Positions 13,489 to 20,309 of a stretch of 24,822 bases of DNA are shown piece by piece. This stretch comes from Acidimicrobiaceae bacterium (GTDB lineage Bacteria > Actinomycetota > Acidimicrobiia > Acidimicrobiales > Ilumatobacteraceae): contig CANGZK010000004.1 of the NCBI GenBank assembly GCA_947458565.1, positions 1 to 24,822 on the forward strand, read 5' to 3'. A program made the position numbers and the translations under genes. The notes beneath the pieces were generated by a model. The model was not told where the DNA came from and made no database searches. It was given only the letters and a program-made list of their open reading frames with translations. Positions within the stretch are counted from its first letter, which is position 1; each line of letters starts with the position of its first letter.

Positions 13489-14751
13489 GTGGCGCTCCTC
13501 GTTCAAAAATATGGTGGCACTTCGGTTGCCGATCCAGACCGAATGCGCAACGTTGCACGCCGAATAGCCGACGCCAGAGCCAAGGGTCACGACGTTGTTG
13601 CCGTTGTGTCGGCAATGGGCAAAGCCACGGACAATCTTGTAGAACTCGCGCGGCAGGTTTCGAGCAACCCGCAAGGCCGCGAGATGGACATGCTGCTCAC
13701 AACTGGAGAGCGGATCTCGATGTCATTACTGTGCATGGCACTGCACGATGTGGGTTGTGACGCGGTGAGTTTCACTGGAAGTCAAGTCGGCATCATTACC
13801 GATACATCTCACACCAAAGCGAAGATTTTGGAGATCAAGGGTGATCGAGTTCGCGAAGCATTACTTGCTGGCAAGGTTGCTGTCGTCGCAGGTTTTCAGG
13901 GTGTAAGTACCGACCGCGAGATCACGACACTTGGTCGTGGTGGTAGCGACACAACTGCAGTTGCACTTGCCGCAGCGCTAAAAGCCGATGTGTGCGAGAT
14001 CTATACCGACGTGACTGGTGTGTTTACCGCAGACCCACGGCTGGTTTCGCAAGCAAGCAAAATTAAGCAATTGAGTTTTGATGAAATGCTCGAGATGGCT
14101 GGAGCAGGAAGCAAAGTGTTGGCACTGCGCTCAGTTGAATTTGCGCGTAATCACAATGTGCCAATCCATGTTCGATCAAGTTTCACGTTAGAAGAAGGCA
14201 CCTGGGTTCTTGGTGCTGACGACGAGAGGAAAACAAAAATGGAAGATCCAATTATTTCTGGAGTTGTTCACGATGTGGGCGAAGCCAAGATGACATTGCT
14301 TGGTGTGCCCGATCGCCCAGGCGTGTCGGCACTCTTGTTTGAATCTCTTGCAAAGGCAAATGTCAACGTTGACATGATCGTGCAGAACACGTCAATTGAT
14401 GGCACCACCGACATCTCATTCACACTTCCTGTTGGTGACATTGCAACCGCAGAGCCGATATTGGTAAACGTCGGCAAAGAAGTTGGGGCAAAGGGCATTA
14501 ACAAAGACGAAAACATTGTCAAGTTGTCGTTGGTTGGTGCTGGGATGAAGTCGAGCCCTGGTGTGGCAGCAAAGATGTTTCGGGTTTTGGCCGACAACGG
14601 TGTCAATATCGAGATGATCTCGACATCGACAATTCGTATTTCGGTTGTTGTCGAGCGATCCAAGCTAGACACAGCAGTGCGAGCATTGCACACAGCCTTT
14701 GGCTTGGACAGTGGTGAGGATTACTCAGCTCCGTTGCCCGAACGCAAGTAG
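13489..14751 (+). CDS. lysC: aspartate kinase, alpha subunit (full length)
   Basis: Phosphorylates L-aspartate, the first step to Lys, Thr, Met and diaminopimelate. The 420-residue protein matches the actinobacterial LysC length. Motifs are the N-terminal VQKYGGTSV, GERISM, GFQGVS, TTLGRGGSDTTA (147-158) and YTDVTGVFTADPR in the kinase domain, then two ACT regulatory domains (from about 268 and 345). The region QNTSIDGTTDISF corresponds to the segment where feedback-resistant Corynebacterium mutants map, so allosteric control by Lys/Thr is likely. Starts at GTG 13489. An internal start for the beta subunit lies at codon 251. A methyltransferase gene follows after 13 bases. Confidence 0.96.
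   Translation: MALLVQKYGGTSVADPDRMRNVARRIADARAKGHDVVAVVSAMGKATDNLVELARQVSSNPQGREMDMLLTTGERISMSLLCMALHDVGCDAVSFTGSQVGIITDTSHTKAKILEIKGDRVREALLAGKVAVVAGFQGVSTDREITTLGRGGSDTTAVALAAALKADVCEIYTDVTGVFTADPRLVSQASKIKQLSFDEMLEMAGAGSKVLALRSVEFARNHNVPIHVRSSFTLEEGTWVLGADDERKTKMEDPIISGVVHDVGEAKMTLLGVPDRPGVSALLFESLAKANVNVDMIVQNTSIDGTTDISFTLPVGDIATAEPILVNVGKEVGAKGINKDENIVKLSLVGAGMKSSPGVAAKMFRVLADNGVNIEMISTSTIRISVVVERSKLDTAVRALHTAFGLDSGEDYSAPLPERK
14225..14230 (+). promoter_or_regulatory. internal Shine-Dalgarno for the aspartokinase beta subunit
   Basis: AGAGGA lies 8 bases before ATG 14239 inside the lysC reading frame. Its presence just where the beta subunit of Corynebacterium and Bacillus aspartokinases begins supports a real internal initiation site. 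Confidence 0.65.
14239..14751 (+). CDS. aspartate kinase beta subunit (internal in-frame start)
   Basis: In-frame product of 170 residues beginning MEDPIISGVVHDVGEAKMT, containing only the two ACT domains. In Corynebacterium glutamicum and Bacillus subtilis, lysC encodes an alpha subunit and a co-terminal beta subunit of about 160-170 residues started from an internal ATG, forming an alpha2beta2 regulated enzyme. The equivalent position here has an ATG and a good ribosome site. Expression is inferred. Confidence 0.65.
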   Translation: MEDPIISGVVHDVGEAKMTLLGVPDRPGVSALLFESLAKANVNVDMIVQNTSIDGTTDISFTLPVGDIATAEPILVNVGKEVGAKGINKDENIVKLSLVGAGMKSSPGVAAKMFRVLADNGVNIEMISTSTIRISVVVERSKLDTAVRALHTAFGLDSGEDYSAPLPERK

Positions 14752-14764
14752 GTTGTAACGGATC

Positions 14765-15631
14765 ATGATGAATCAGCGCGGTGCAAAAAAACGCGCCCAA
14801 TTTGTACCCTGGCGCAGCGCAGGCAACCGCACCGAAGTGGGTGGATCTGCCGACGAGATTGTGCGCTCAACTGGTTGGGTGTTTAACAATGAAACTGGCA
14901 GCGAACTGACCCTTGAAGAGTTTGTGACCACAGGCGACAAAGAAGTAAAGCGCTACATGCATCAATTTGGTTTTGAAGCAAAACGGCTTGCTCCATTGAC
15001 TTTGCTCGAAATCGGTAGCGGGATTGGTCGAATGACGGCTTCATTTACCGAGCAATGTGCACACGTAATTGCCGCTGATGTGGATGCTGCATTTTTGGAG
15101 CGCTGTCGTGAGACTGTGGGCAAACATGGTCGTGCAGACAGACTGACAACTACACATGTCCAAGACGGAAGCACGCTTGGGCTTGGCGACGACTCTGTAG
15201 ATGTTGCATTTTCGTACATCACTTTGCAGCACTGCCAACGCAATGACGCGCTCGGTCTGACGCGTGAAGCAATACGAGTTACGCGCTCTGGTGGAACCGT
15301 CATTCTCAACTATCGCTCGTGGGTGATCAGCGATGTGTTTTTGATTCCAGCCGGGATACTCGTTCGCTTGTTGTGGCGCATGCCAGCAATAGGAAAACGG
15401 ATTTCGAGTGCGAGGTGGGCAACACGATTTGGTTGGCAGGCAAACAGGTTGAGCCCCGACGAAGTATTGCAAGACATTATTGATCACAGTCAAAAATCAT
15501 TGACAGATATCACCGTTTATCACTCTCCGTTTCAGGTGCGTCATGTTTCGCATTCGAATGTGCAGGTGAAGGTATTGAAGCGAGTTAATCGCAGTCATTG
15601 GTGGCTCGCCGCTACTGTGCGGGGATCATGA
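14765..15631 (+). CDS. class I SAM-dependent methyltransferase, substrate unknown
   Basis: 288-residue protein with a Rossmann-type methyltransferase core: motif I LLEIGSGIGRMT (80-91), acidic residue in VIAADVD (101-107), a DVAFSYITLQH segment and SGGTVILNYRSW. The N-terminal ~75 residues and the C-terminal region (hydrophobic FLIPAGILVRLLW, then a basic region) are not recognised. It starts 13 bases after lysC (ATG 14765 or 14768) and its stop overlaps the next start (ATGA), so it belongs to the aspartate-family operon. A role in amino acid synthesis is not evident; it could modify a small molecule or lipid. The hydrophobic stretch might touch the membrane. Confidence 0.85.
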   Translation: MMNQRGAKKRAQFVPWRSAGNRTEVGGSADEIVRSTGWVFNNETGSELTLEEFVTTGDKEVKRYMHQFGFEAKRLAPLTLLEIGSGIGRMTASFTEQCAHVIAADVDAAFLERCRETVGKHGRADRLTTTHVQDGSTLGLGDDSVDVAFSYITLQHCQRNDALGLTREAIRVTRSGGTVILNYRSWVISDVFLIPAGILVRLLWRMPAIGKRISSARWATRFGWQANRLSPDEVLQDIIDHSQKSLTDITVYHSPFQVRHVSHSNVQVKVLKRVNRSHWWLAATVRGS

Positions 15632-16593
15632 CCGCACACCGCCTTTCGATTGAAAACATTGAGCGTGCGGCACGCACGATTGACCCGGTCTTTTTGCATT
15701 CTCCGCAGTTCGACTGCGAATCACTGTCTACCGAATTGGGGTGTGCGCTCACTCTCAAAGTTGAAACCCCAAATCCCATCCGAAGTTTTAAGGGTCGTGG
15801 CGCAGATTTTTTTATGCAAGAAAATGTCGCTGCGCTCGCTGGGCGAGATCTTGTGTGTGCAACCGCGGGCAATTTCGGGCAAGCGATGGCGTTTGCGTGC
15901 AGGGCACATAAGCGCTCGCTGATTATTTATTGTGCAACCAATGCCAATCCACTCAAAGTTGATCGAATGCGCTCGATGGGTGCGGAAGTGCGTCAAGTAG
16001 GCGACAATTTTGATGCGGCCAAAGAGAATGCAAAAAAGTTCTGTGCCGAGACTGGTTCCTATTTTGTTGAAGACGGTCGCGACATTGCAATCTCTGAAGG
16101 TGCTGGATCTATTGCAGTTGAATTGATGCAGCAGCGCACGTTTGATGCAGTGCTTGTGCCGCTTGGCAACGGCGCCTTGATCGGTGGCGTTTCGCGATAC
16201 ATCAAACATGTTGCACCTGACGTGCAGATTATTGGTGTTTCCAGTGCGACTGCCGATGCAATGGAGGCATCGTGGCGTTCAGGAACAGTGATCGAACGAT
16301 CATCTGCCAACACCATCGCCGACGGCATTGCAGTGCGTACTCCGGTGCCAGAGGCTCTCAATGACATGAAAGGTCTTGTTGACGATGTGTTGTTGGTGTC
16401 AGAAGACGGTCTGAAGCGCGCGATGAAGTTGGTATTCGACAAGGCTGGATTGATCATCGAGCCAGCAGGTATTGCCGGAGTCTCTGCAATTCTTGAACAT
16501 GCTCACCTAAAAAAGATGCGCCTTGCCACAATTTTGTGCGGAAGCAACCTCACGCCGACACAAGTAAATGACTGGCTTATCGACAAGGTCTGA
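15628..16593 (+). CDS. threonine/serine dehydratase-like PLP enzyme
   Basis: Fold-type II PLP enzyme of 321 residues. The cofactor lysine is Lys55 in RSFKGRGA, the phosphate-binding glycine loop is PLGNGALIGG, and the pyridine-contacting serine is in CGSNLTP near the end. The early TPNPIRSFKGRGA segment is typical of threonine dehydratases (catabolic or biosynthetic) and serine racemase-like enzymes. There is no C-terminal ACT-like regulatory domain, unlike long IlvA. The ATG at 15628 overlaps the methyltransferase stop by 4 bases and follows GGGG, so this start is preferred to an upstream TTG. Lying between lysC and asd, it may remove threonine to 2-oxobutyrate (isoleucine precursor); other hydroxyamino acids are possible. 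Confidence 0.88.
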   Translation: MTAHRLSIENIERAARTIDPVFLHSPQFDCESLSTELGCALTLKVETPNPIRSFKGRGADFFMQENVAALAGRDLVCATAGNFGQAMAFACRAHKRSLIIYCATNANPLKVDRMRSMGAEVRQVGDNFDAAKENAKKFCAETGSYFVEDGRDIAISEGAGSIAVELMQQRTFDAVLVPLGNGALIGGVSRYIKHVAPDVQIIGVSSATADAMEASWRSGTVIERSSANTIADGIAVRTPVPEALNDMKGLVDDVLLVSEDGLKRAMKLVFDKAGLIIEPAGIAGVSAILEHAHLKKMRLATILCGSNLTPTQVNDWLIDKV

Positions 16594-16597
16594 CAAC

Positions 16598-16603
16598 TAA
16601 ACT
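16598..16603 (+). promoter_or_regulatory. -10-like hexamer of asd
   Basis: TAAACT ends 6 bases before the asd ATG at 16610, in the 16-base gap after the dehydratase gene. Could give asd its own leaderless transcript in addition to operon read-through. Confidence 0.4.
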
Positions 16604-16609
16604 GACGTT

Positions 16610-17632
16610 ATGCGCGTAGGACTAGTTGGAGCCACTGGAATGGTGGGAACCGTGATGCGACAGTTGCTGGCCGAGCGCAACTATCCGGTCGATGAACTGC
16701 GGATGTTTGCATCGGCGCGTTCCGCTGGCACGACCATTGAATGGAATGGAAGAACAATCACCGTTGAAGATGCAACTACTGCCGACCCAAGCGGCATGGA
16801 CGTAGTGCTGTTCTCGGCTGGAGCAACGACTTCTCGAGCACTTGCCGAAAAGTATGCAAATGCTGGAGCGATGGTGATAGATAACTCATCTGCTTGGCGC
16901 ATGAATGACGATGTGCCATTGATTGTTTCTGAGGTCAATCCCGGCGACGTTGCTGCTGCAAAGTTGGGCATCATTGCAAACCCAAACTGCACCACTATGG
17001 CTGCGATGCCGGTGCTCAAAGCTCTGCATGATGAAGCAACACTTGTGCGGCTAATCGTCAGTACGTATCAGGCAGTGAGCGGTGCCGGCGGTGCAGGTGT
17101 TGCCGAACTTGAAAATCAGACACGCGAGGGTGTTGCAGATGCTGGCAAACTCACCTACGACGGTGAAGCAATCAAGTTTTCGAAGCCAGTCAAGTTTTCG
17201 CAAACGATTGCATTTAACGTGTTGCCACTTGCTGGATCAATGATGGATGACGGTTCGTTTGAAACTGATGAAGAACAAAAGTTGCGTAATGAAAGTCGCA
17301 AGATCCTGCACATTCCAGATTTGCGAGTATCTGGCACATGTGTGCGAGTGCCAGTGTTTAGCGGTCACTCGCTCAGCATCAATGCCGAGTTTGCGCACCC
17401 GATTACAGCCGAGCGTGCACACGAGATCTTGGCAACAGCCCAAGGTGTAGTTGTGGCCGATGTGCCAACACCGTTGATGGCTGCCGGCAAAGACCCAAGT
17501 TACGTTGGTCGCATTCGTCAAGACTTGAGCGTTGATGGCAATCATGGACTTGTGATGTTCATCTCCAACGACAACTTGCGCAAGGGCGCTGCACTCAACG
17601 CATTGCAGATTGCAGAGCTACTAGTTAGATAG
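16610..17632 (+). CDS. asd: aspartate-semialdehyde dehydrogenase
   Basis: NADPH-dependent reduction of aspartyl phosphate to aspartate semialdehyde, the step following aspartokinase. The 340-residue protein has the nucleotide motif GATGMVG (7-13), SAGATTSRALAE, DNSSAWRM, the active-site NPNCTTM with Cys127, STYQAVSGAGGAG, and RVPVFSGHS with the catalytic histidine. Length and motif order match the gram-positive/actinobacterial ASADH class. Together with lysC it provides the entry to Lys, Thr, Met and diaminopimelate. Followed by a tandem repeat and the convergent dioxygenase gene. Confidence 0.96.
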   Translation: MRVGLVGATGMVGTVMRQLLAERNYPVDELRMFASARSAGTTIEWNGRTITVEDATTADPSGMDVVLFSAGATTSRALAEKYANAGAMVIDNSSAWRMNDDVPLIVSEVNPGDVAAAKLGIIANPNCTTMAAMPVLKALHDEATLVRLIVSTYQAVSGAGGAGVAELENQTREGVADAGKLTYDGEAIKFSKPVKFSQTIAFNVLPLAGSMMDDGSFETDEEQKLRNESRKILHIPDLRVSGTCVRVPVFSGHSLSINAEFAHPITAERAHEILATAQGVVVADVPTPLMAAGKDPSYVGRIRQDLSVDGNHGLVMFISNDNLRKGAALNALQIAELLVR

Positions 17633-17638
17633 CAAAAG

Positions 17639-17666
17639 GCAAATAGCAAATAGCAAATAGCAAATA
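17639..17666 (+). repeat. tandem 7-bp repeat (GCAAATA x4)
   Basis: Four perfect copies of GCAAATA fill the 35-base gap between the asd stop and the stop of the convergent dioxygenase. The last copy and following bases can form a hairpin TAGCAA/TTGCTA (17658-17663 and 17672-17677), so the element may also act as a weak terminator. Confidence 0.85.
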
Positions 17667-17667
17667 G

Positions 17668-18534
17668 CTAGTTGCTAAAGCCGCTCATTGCCAGTTGTGG
17701 GCGCTGCAACCAGTTGTCGTCAAGATAGTTTGCCTGACCATCAATCACGTGAACGGTGTATGCGTGACGAGGTTTGTCGCTCAAGTTTGGACCAGACCGG
17801 TGTGGCAATGTGCCATTGAGTAGCACGAGCGTGCCGCGCGATGCTTCGAGAGGCACGAGACCTTCGGTTGGATATGGATCCTGATCAAATACATCGGTGA
17901 TTGTTGCGGTGCGAGCAGCATTTAACTTTGAACGCGACTTGACGGGAATGCGATGTCCGCCTGGCAAGGCCCACATGCAACCATTTTCTGTTGTTGCATC
18001 ATCAATGGCTATCCAAAAACCGATCACACTTTGCGGTTCTGTCCACAGAAATGTGTGATCTGTATGACTGTTTACTTCGCCACCGATGCGTGGTTGTTTA
18101 AAAATGTACATCGACTGCAGGAGCAATGGGTCAACTAATCCAACTTGTTTTGCAACGGTAGCCATCTGGGGCGTGCGGCTGAACGCGCTAAACACCGGAT
18201 CCAGATCATGCATGGCATGTCCGAGTTTGTTGAGGCAAAGGTGTGCTTCAGAGCGCAGCACACCGTGTTCGTCGAACGCATCTTTTTCAAAGAAGCAACG
18301 GATTTTGTCTCCGCTTGTCAAAAAGTATTCATCAGCAGCATGTTGTGCAGTGGAGTCTGCAGTAAAGATGGTGGCTTCTTGGGGTGAAGGCACATTGTCT
18401 TTGGCAAGTTGCAGTGCACGTTCGCGCAACGTCAGACATGCTGCGTCATCAACGAAATTTGGCAAGACCAAATATCCGTCGTCGTTGAATGCCTGTAGTT
18501 GTTGAGGTGAAAGGAGTTCTGAAGGTGCCGTCAT
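17668..18534 (-). CDS. Fe(II)/2-oxoglutarate dioxygenase, phytanoyl-CoA dioxygenase family, PHYHD1-like
   Basis: 288-residue double-stranded beta-helix oxygenase. The iron triad is His157, Asp159 (HTDHTF) and His245 (GTLPHRSGPN), and Arg256 (DKPRHAYTVH) is the 2-oxoglutarate anchor. Several stretches, such as FLTSGDKIR, FFEK, SMYIFKQP, GGEV, ENGCMW and the C-terminal NWLQ, resemble from memory the human protein PHYHD1 of nearly the same length. Substrate unknown: phytanoyl-CoA oxidation is not implied. It is the last gene of an operon with purine nucleoside phosphorylase, MTA/SAH deaminase and cytidine deaminase, and its ATG overlaps the cytidine deaminase stop by 4 bases. This suggests a nucleoside-related substrate (inference). 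Confidence 0.88.
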   Translation of the reverse strand: MTAPSELLSPQQLQAFNDDGYLVLPNFVDDAACLTLRERALQLAKDNVPSPQEATIFTADSTAQHAADEYFLTSGDKIRCFFEKDAFDEHGVLRSEAHLCLNKLGHAMHDLDPVFSAFSRTPQMATVAKQVGLVDPLLLQSMYIFKQPRIGGEVNSHTDHTFLWTEPQSVIGFWIAIDDATTENGCMWALPGGHRIPVKSRSKLNAARTATITDVFDQDPYPTEGLVPLEASRGTLVLLNGTLPHRSGPNLSDKPRHAYTVHVIDGQANYLDDNWLQRPQLAMSGFSN

Positions 18535-18947
18535 GATGCGCTCGGGTTTTCAAAGTTGGAATGCTCTGGAAATGCTGCTGGCAACAAGATGCTCAGCGGG
18601 GTGGGTGTACCCTCGACATCAACTAACAAGTTTGGGCCACCGTGTTCCCACAACAGTTGGCGGCAACGTCCGCATGGAGTGACGTCGGTGTCGTTGCCAA
18701 CACATGCAACCGCAATGATGCGTCCTCCGCCACTCATGTGGAGCGCCCCCAAGATTGCGCACTCTGCACAGAGTGTGAGTCCGTACGACGCATTCTCTAC
18801 ATTGCATCCAGGGATGATGCGACCATCGTCAATGAGCGCTGCTGCACCTACCCGAAACTTTGAGTATGGGGCATACGAATGTTGCTGTGCTTCGCGGGCG
18901 GCAGCACGCAGTTTTTGCCAATCAATTGTTGGAGTTGTTGTGGCCAT
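18531..18947 (-). CDS. cdd: cytidine deaminase
   Basis: Zinc enzyme converting cytidine and deoxycytidine to uridine forms in pyrimidine salvage. The 138-residue size fits the homotetrameric class. Motifs are YAPYSKFRVGAA (substrate loop), NVENASYG (49-56), the zinc/catalytic CAE (60-62) and PCGRCRQ (91-97) with the other two zinc cysteines. The C-terminal tail (after LLPAAF) is normal. It begins 9 bases after the MTA/SAH deaminase stop; TAGTGT, which includes that stop codon, ends 6 bases before the ATG. Its stop overlaps the dioxygenase start. Confidence 0.96.
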   Translation of the reverse strand: MATTTPTIDWQKLRAAAREAQQHSYAPYSKFRVGAAALIDDGRIIPGCNVENASYGLTLCAECAILGALHMSGGGRIIAVACVGNDTDVTPCGRCRQLLWEHGGPNLLVDVEGTPTPLSILLPAAFPEHSNFENPSAS

Positions 18948-18953
18948 ACGCCA

Positions 18954-18959
18954 ACACTA
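18954..18959 (-). promoter_or_regulatory. -10-like hexamer of cdd overlapping the mtaD stop
   Basis: TAGTGT on the minus strand ends 6 bases before the cdd ATG; TAG is the stop codon of the upstream gene. Possible internal promoter giving a leaderless cdd-dioxygenase transcript. Confidence 0.3.
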
Positions 18960-20309
18960 GTTGCGGGCGACTGATGCCAAAATCACTGGGGTCAGTTTGT
19001 TGACACGATCAACTACGGCTGCAGCATTGATATTGAGTGCCTTGCGATCGCGCACAACAATTTGGCCGTGAACAACCACATGGCAGACGTCGCCACGGCC
19101 CGCGGCGGCAACAACGGCAACATGCGGATCGAACACTGGTGTGAGAGATGGAGAAAATGCATCGAGCACGACTAGGTCGGCATACTTGCCAACTTCGAGC
19201 GAGCCAACGAGGTGATCAATGTGTAGTGCTTTGGCTCCGTTAATTGTGGCCATTCGCAATACATCGAGAGCCGGCAAAACGGTCGGGTCTGATGTAGCGG
19301 TTTTTTGTACGTACCCCGCAAGACGCATGGCGAGCCACAAGTCGATGTCATTGCCCGAAGCCGGACCGTCGGTACCAAGAGCAACATTGACGCCTTGCTT
19401 GTGCAACTCAACAATGCGCGCAGTACCACTTGCCAACTTGTAGTTGGATGCAGGGCAGTGCGTGACCGTTGCACCATGTTGCGCAATCATCGCAATGTCA
19501 GCGTCATTTAAATGCACACCATGGGCGAGGACCGCATTTGTGAGCAACTGCGTGTCGGCAAGCACTTGGATCGGTGTGCGACCATTGTGTCGTTTTGAGA
19601 CGAGCGACATTTCGCCAACTGTCTCAGCAGCGTGCACATGAATGTGAGCACCGTGTTGTTTGGCGAGTGCGGAGATCTGGTTGAGGTGTTCTTCGCCAAG
19701 CAAATATGTGCTGTGCGGGCTCAGCCAGTTGAGTGAATCAAAACCATTTGGCAATGAGAGCTCTTGCTCACGCTTTTTTGAATCGGTGAGCCACTCGTTT
19801 GCCCAAGCCATGCGCTTGGCAATTGGCAATGGCTCTGGCCCGTCAGACTCAAGCAGGTTTGGACCGCAGTGAATGCGCAAGCCCGAGCGTGCTGCAACTT
19901 CAAGCGCTGCATCTGGCAAGTAATACATGTCAAGGGCGGTGGTGATGCCGCCCAGCAGTGATTCAAGTGCGGCAAGTTCGGTGCCGGCTACAACAGCATC
20001 GTGGGACAGCACTGCGATCTCTGCTGGCATGAGACGACCAAGAAAATCTTCCAAGTTCATGTCATCGCCGAGGCCGCGAAACAGCGTCATACCCATGTGC
20101 GTGTGAGCGTTGATCATGCCCGGCATAACAATGCCACCCTTGGCATCGATCACAGTAGGTGCAGTGTGGTCGAGTGCTCCAGCGGCAATTGCACGGATCT
20201 TGCGGTCAGCACCGACCACGATCGTTGCGTCGTTGACAATGGTGCCCACGGCGTCGACGGTGACAACACAGGCGTGAGTGATTGCAAGAAGGTCTTGTGG
20301 GGTACTCAT
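18957..20309 (-). CDS. mtaD: 5-methylthioadenosine/S-adenosylhomocysteine deaminase-like amidohydrolase
   Basis: Metal-dependent amidohydrolase of 450 residues. Zinc site: His69 and His71 (NAHTHM), His226 with Glu229 (HVHAAE) and Asp314 (GTDGPASGND). HGVHL (263-267) and THCPASN are further family motifs. The overall pattern matches MtaD/SAH deaminases, which turn MTA, SAH or adenosine into the inosine analogues; related Trz/Atz chlorohydrolases and guanine deaminase are less likely. Its start overlaps the purine nucleoside phosphorylase stop (ATGA), so the inosine-type product can be cleaved by its partner. This gives a two-enzyme route for SAM by-products. Confidence 0.9.
   Translation of the reverse strand: MSTPQDLLAITHACVVTVDAVGTIVNDATIVVGADRKIRAIAAGALDHTAPTVIDAKGGIVMPGMINAHTHMGMTLFRGLGDDMNLEDFLGRLMPAEIAVLSHDAVVAGTELAALESLLGGITTALDMYYLPDAALEVAARSGLRIHCGPNLLESDGPEPLPIAKRMAWANEWLTDSKKREQELSLPNGFDSLNWLSPHSTYLLGEEHLNQISALAKQHGAHIHVHAAETVGEMSLVSKRHNGRTPIQVLADTQLLTNAVLAHGVHLNDADIAMIAQHGATVTHCPASNYKLASGTARIVELHKQGVNVALGTDGPASGNDIDLWLAMRLAGYVQKTATSDPTVLPALDVLRMATINGAKALHIDHLVGSLEVGKYADLVVLDAFSPSLTPVFDPHVAVVAAAGRGDVCHVVVHGQIVVRDRKALNINAAAVVDRVNKLTPVILASVARN

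Noticed and set aside
13447..13674. N-terminal extension of the cyclophilin reading frame
   Set aside because: It overlaps the start of lysC on the opposite strand and precedes the natural basic-helix N-terminus MGTDKRIRKK.
17639..17666. GCAAATA repeats as a CRISPR or mobile-element signature
   Set aside because: Units are only 7 bases with no spacers, and no cas, transposase or target-site duplication is near.
17668..18534. Annotation as true phytanoyl-CoA hydroxylase
   Set aside because: Only the iron and 2OG residues are shared by the whole family; the closest resemblance is to PHYHD1 and the context is nucleoside salvage.
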